A program made the translations under genes and the position numbers. A stretch of 64,000 nucleotides of DNA from Sisyra terminalis. Lineage: Eukaryota > Arthropoda > Insecta > Neuroptera > Sisyridae. Positions 61,157-64,000 of this stretch are shown here, one piece after another. The stretch is taken from positions 33,867,701 through 33,931,700 of the forward strand of contig OY292275.1 in NCBI GenBank assembly GCA_958496175.1, in the 5' to 3' direction. Position 1 is the first letter of the stretch. The number at the start of each line of letters is the position of its first letter. The notes beneath the pieces are model-generated. The model saw nothing but the letters and a program-made list of their open reading frames with translations, ran no database searches and was not told the origin of the DNA.

Positions 61157-62629
61157 GAACCAATTAATCTGTAAATCAAGCACCATTTATATATGAATAA
61201 AAACTATCGTTAAGTTCAATAAAGTCAGTCATAATTATGACTTAAAACAGTCAAAAGTTATCAAAACACCTATCGCCTAGAGATATTTAGAATGTTAGTA
61301 GAAATCCCATTTCATTGTTTCAACTTTTACACTACTGAAATGTACAAAACTACGGCGAAATTAAAATTTTTTCAAATGCACGAAACCCAGTTCCTCCATA
61401 ATCAAGTATAACCATATGTATCTATGCATTTATTATTAAAATATCTGAATTTCAACAATATAATTAAACCATTTTCTTTCAGTTCGCTGAATTTCTCGCT
61501 ATTCGATATTCGCTCATTAATATATTTATTTGTGATTACGTATTTCGGATTTTTAGGTTTACAATATGTGAAAGCCAAAAAACGTAATGTTCACTTATGA
61601 ACTTAACCTTTTTAAGATATATATTTATTAGAGTTTAATTTTTAAAGCAGATCCTACGTTTTTTTTTTCTAATAATAAACCAACATTGTTTTATTTTAAG
61701 TGATAAAACGTTTCGTCTATAACGAACATACCTTGATAATTAAATTTGAAATTTCGATTGTTTGACGTTATGCCCTACAAACTTTGTCACCATTTTTCAC
61801 TCTTTTAGAAGAGGAATTATCAAAAACCCTTTCTTATTATATATCTGGATCTTATAAGAAAAACACTTTCAAAATTTCATCGACACAAATATGCATTTAT
61901 ATTGTAAAATACAATGTAAAACGAAAAAAAAGATGTCCTTTATTTTGATTATCATGACTAAAAAACAATTCGATATCGCACATTTTGACGTTGTACATAC
62001 AAAATTGTTGGCAATAGATAGAAAGCGTGGAAAGAAATTCGAATATTTTATTTATTTTCAACAATAATTGATTTTCAAATTTTTCTAAATACGAGGAAAA
62101 GTTGGTTTGGAAGATTTTATTTTTTGATTGATAATGAAATATATGACAAAAAATTGCTCCCTTAATGTTAAATAATTGATCCAGGTAACAATCATTGGTT
62201 CATAAAAATAAGATTTTAAAAAAGTGATTGTTGAAAAACAAACAAAAATTAAAAACTGCCTCTTTGGTATTTGGTATAAGTACCTACTACTTAAACTTTC
62301 ATACTAATTAAGTGAAATAACGTTATTTAAAATGCTGTAGTTAAAATGATATAACAAAAACAGAAACTTATTAATAATTAATTAATTATTTATTAATCAC
62401 ACTTATTAAATTCAAAATTTCGATTGTTGATTAGCTCTACATTTTCTCATACAAACTTAGTCACCCCTTTTACTCTTTTAGGGTAAGAATTTTCAAAAAA
62501 AAAAATCTTATCAGATGTCTACTTCTTAAAAGGAATACATCGAATATTAAAATTTCATCAGTCAGAGGGGATATATAAATACAGGATTTTATGTATGCAC
62601 GGTTTTAAAAACGTATTTACTTTAAGTTT

Positions 62630-62665
62630 TATTACTATTATTATTATTACTACTACTACTATTAC
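62630..62665. repeat. (TTA)n/(TAC)n microsatellite
   Basis: ATT units change to TAC units and back, just inside the junction of the Helitron 2 insert. Confidence 0.85.
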
Positions 62666-62727
62666 TTTTTTTCGTTAATATTTCCTTATTGAGCAATTTT
62701 AAGGGTCCATTTACAACAATTTTGTAA

Positions 62728-62812
62728 AAAAAAAAAATAAGTTTACCTTAAGATTCGAACCCACGTCTTTATAATTAGGAACATCAGAATGTTAGATACG
62801 TAAGCCATTACG
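62728..62812 (-). repeat. tRNA-like segment inside Helitron 2
   Basis: On the minus strand AATAGCGTAATGGCTT gives an A box and D-arm (AGC/GCT stem), and GTGGGTTCGAATCTT gives a B box and T-arm. A T-rich run follows. It is the inverted counterpart of 63328-63405. Confidence 0.65.
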
Positions 62813-62874
62813 CTATTAACATGAACTATGTGTTTTATATATCTAAAGGTTTATATTTCTTCTCTTAAAGTTTA

Positions 62875-63629
62875 TCTATACTAATATATAAAATTCTTAC
62901 GTCTGTCTGTACATTTCGATTTTGAACCCAATTTTAAGGAAAATATTTGTTTCAAGAGGCCCTAATTTCAAATTTATCATTTTTAAAATTTTTGTCTGTC
63001 TGTCTGTGTGTCCCGATTTAACTAAAGAATGGAACAACCGAATTTAATGAAATTTGATATTAAGATACAACACAATTTCCTACAGACTATAGGCTACTTA
63101 TCATTCCAAAAAAATAATAAGGGAAGGTATTCCCAAGGGATGAAAACAGAAATTTTTACACTAGACAAGTGAGTTATATATCATTGGAAAGGTAATTTAA
63201 AGTTAAAAAATAATCTGTAAAAATATTTTTAGTTGAACTGATAAAAAGCACAGTAAATTCAGTTTTAATTTTAAAAATTGCATCTTTGAAATATAAAGCT
63301 TTATATATATAAAACACAAAGTTGCTGTTAATAGCGTAATGGCTTAAGTATCTTACATTCTGATGCTCCTAATTATAAAGATGTGGGTTCAAATCTTACA
63401 GTAAACTTTTTTTTTATTTTTTTTTTCAAAATTGTTGTAAATAGACCCTTACAGTTGCTCAATAAGGAAATATTAACGTTGACAAAATAGTGTTTCTAAG
63501 TATTATTATGTTTTTTGTAAAAGAAATAAGAAAAATAATAATTTTCGTATGCCACTACAAATAGCAAATTTAAAAAGAAAATATAATCTACACCTACGTT
63601 ACGCAGACGAAGTCGCGGGGATCAGCTAG
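62875..63629 (+). mobile_element. Helitron 1, complete non-autonomous copy nested in Helitron 2
   Basis: It starts TCTATACTAATATATAAAAT after an A (62874). It ends with hairpin CGCAGACGAAGTCGCG (63602-63617), eight bases, and CTAG (63626-63629) before a T (63630), so the target was the dinucleotide AT. The length is 755 bp with no frame. Near the 5' end, GTCTGTCTG and a block with GTCCCGATTTAACTAAAGAA are shared with Helitron 2 in inverse orientation. Removing it rejoins the two halves of Helitron 2, which proves the order of insertion. Confidence 0.85.
63328..63405 (+). repeat. tRNA-like segment inside Helitron 1
   Basis: TTAATAGCGTAATGGCTTAA forms the A box and D-arm; GTGGGTTCAAATCTTAC forms a T-arm with B box GGTTCAAATC; T-rich sequence follows. 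The same segment sits at the same place in Helitron 2, so it was acquired by a common ancestor. It may be a captured SINE head. It lacks good acceptor pairing, so I do not call it a tRNA gene. Confidence 0.65.
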
Positions 63630-64000
63630 TTTTATATAAAGAGGCAATTTTTAAAAATTTAAATTGAATTTACTGTGCTTTTTATCAGTTCAACTAAAAA
63701 TATTTTTACAGATTATTTTTTAACTTTAAATTACCTTTCCAATGATATATAACTCACTTGTCTAGTGTAAAAATTTCTGTTTTCATCCCTTGGGAATACC
63801 TTCCCTTATTATTTTTTTGCAATGATAAGTAGCCTATAGTCTGTGGGAAATTGTGTTGTATCTTAATACCAAATTTCATTAAATTCGGTTGTTCCGTTCT
63901 TTAGTTAAATCGGGACACACAGACAGACAGACAGATAGACAAACATTTTAAAAATGTTAAATTTGGAATAAGGGCCTCTTGAAAGAAATATGTACCCTAA

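Larger units (their letters stand above)
61018..62673. repeat. 1.66-kb insert or internal segment unique to Helitron 2
   Basis: Helitron 1 joins ATTAAC directly to GTTGACAAAATAG, while Helitron 2 has about 1.66 kb at the same point. Inside are two related modules of about 150 bp (61742-61890 and 62409-62568) sharing AATTTCGATTG, ACAAACTT(T/A)GTCACC, TTTTACTCTTTTAG-like and ATTTTCAAAA blocks, plus the 20-bp palindrome at 61137. No coding sequence is seen. Confidence 0.65.
60866..64000 (-). mobile_element. Helitron 2, minus strand, runs off the window
   Basis: Its 3' terminus on the minus strand is CTAG (plus 60866-60869), with a T after it on that strand. Eight bases inside lies the hairpin CGCGACTTCGTCTGCG (60878-60893, loop TTC). 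That is the Helitron end rule: short hairpin, then CTRR, at an A/T target. Its body continues to 62874, is interrupted by Helitron 1, and resumes at 63630-64000, where it mirrors 62930-63290. Its 5' TC end should lie under 100 bp beyond the window. No Rep/helicase frame is present, so it is non-autonomous. Confidence 0.8.

Noticed and set aside
62728..63405. Functional tRNA genes
   Set aside because: A and B boxes are present but acceptor stems do not pair and both lie at equivalent places inside Helitrons.

Overview
The window looks like nuclear DNA from an insect. It is very AT-rich and mostly non-coding. It holds three spliced protein genes with GT-AG introns, many of them 50-110 bp, and a dense collection of insect-type mobile DNA: a Jockey-like LINE, LINE relics, Helitrons, hAT-type MITEs, tRNA-derived SINEs and long-inverted-repeat MITEs. 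The best recognised gene is the Asunder/Integrator subunit 13 orthologue, with the multi-exon structure expected of an animal. I cannot fix the insect order from sequence alone.

Layout. 1-30.7 kb is a gene desert built from repeats. It contains two copies of a hAT-like dispersed repeat (1.8 and 21.9 kb), two hAT MITEs with near-perfect 8-bp target duplications (4.17 and 17.2 kb), a GC-rich mini-MITE (14.85 kb), three clustered copies of a 'CTAGT' repeat (7.7-9.3 kb), a 5'-truncated but open LINE reverse transcriptase (10.3-11.5 kb), a LINE relic on each strand, a fold-back element (18.9-19.7 kb), and members of a SINE family and of a long-TIR MITE family. 30.75-40.3 kb carries a TATA-driven gene for a secreted, extremely aspartate-rich protein. 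Its second exon has a consensus internal donor whose phase fits the conserved exons at 37.6-40.2 kb, so I model one 600-residue protein with an acidic N-terminal half and a conserved C-terminal module. A shorter read-through form would end in a basic tail. 42.9-45.4 kb is asunder/IntS13 (680 residues, eight exons). 49.3-52.5 kb is a four-exon minus-strand gene for a conserved protein of unknown function with a helix-hairpin-helix-like motif. Beyond a relatively GC-rich promoter region (52.5-52.9 kb) the sequence is desert again to 64 kb, with two more SINEs and, at the right edge, one Helitron nested inside another of opposite orientation.

How the parts work together. The three genes show no functional link. 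IntS13 belongs to a nuclear RNA-processing complex, the acidic protein should be exported, and the minus-strand protein is probably nuclear or cytosolic. Most of the new information is in repeat architecture: the nested Helitrons carry matching tRNA-like pol III boxes, the SINEs are tRNA-Ser-like, and the MITE families can be dated against each other by nesting. Exon junctions were checked for phase by hand. Family names come from recognising motifs, not from searches.
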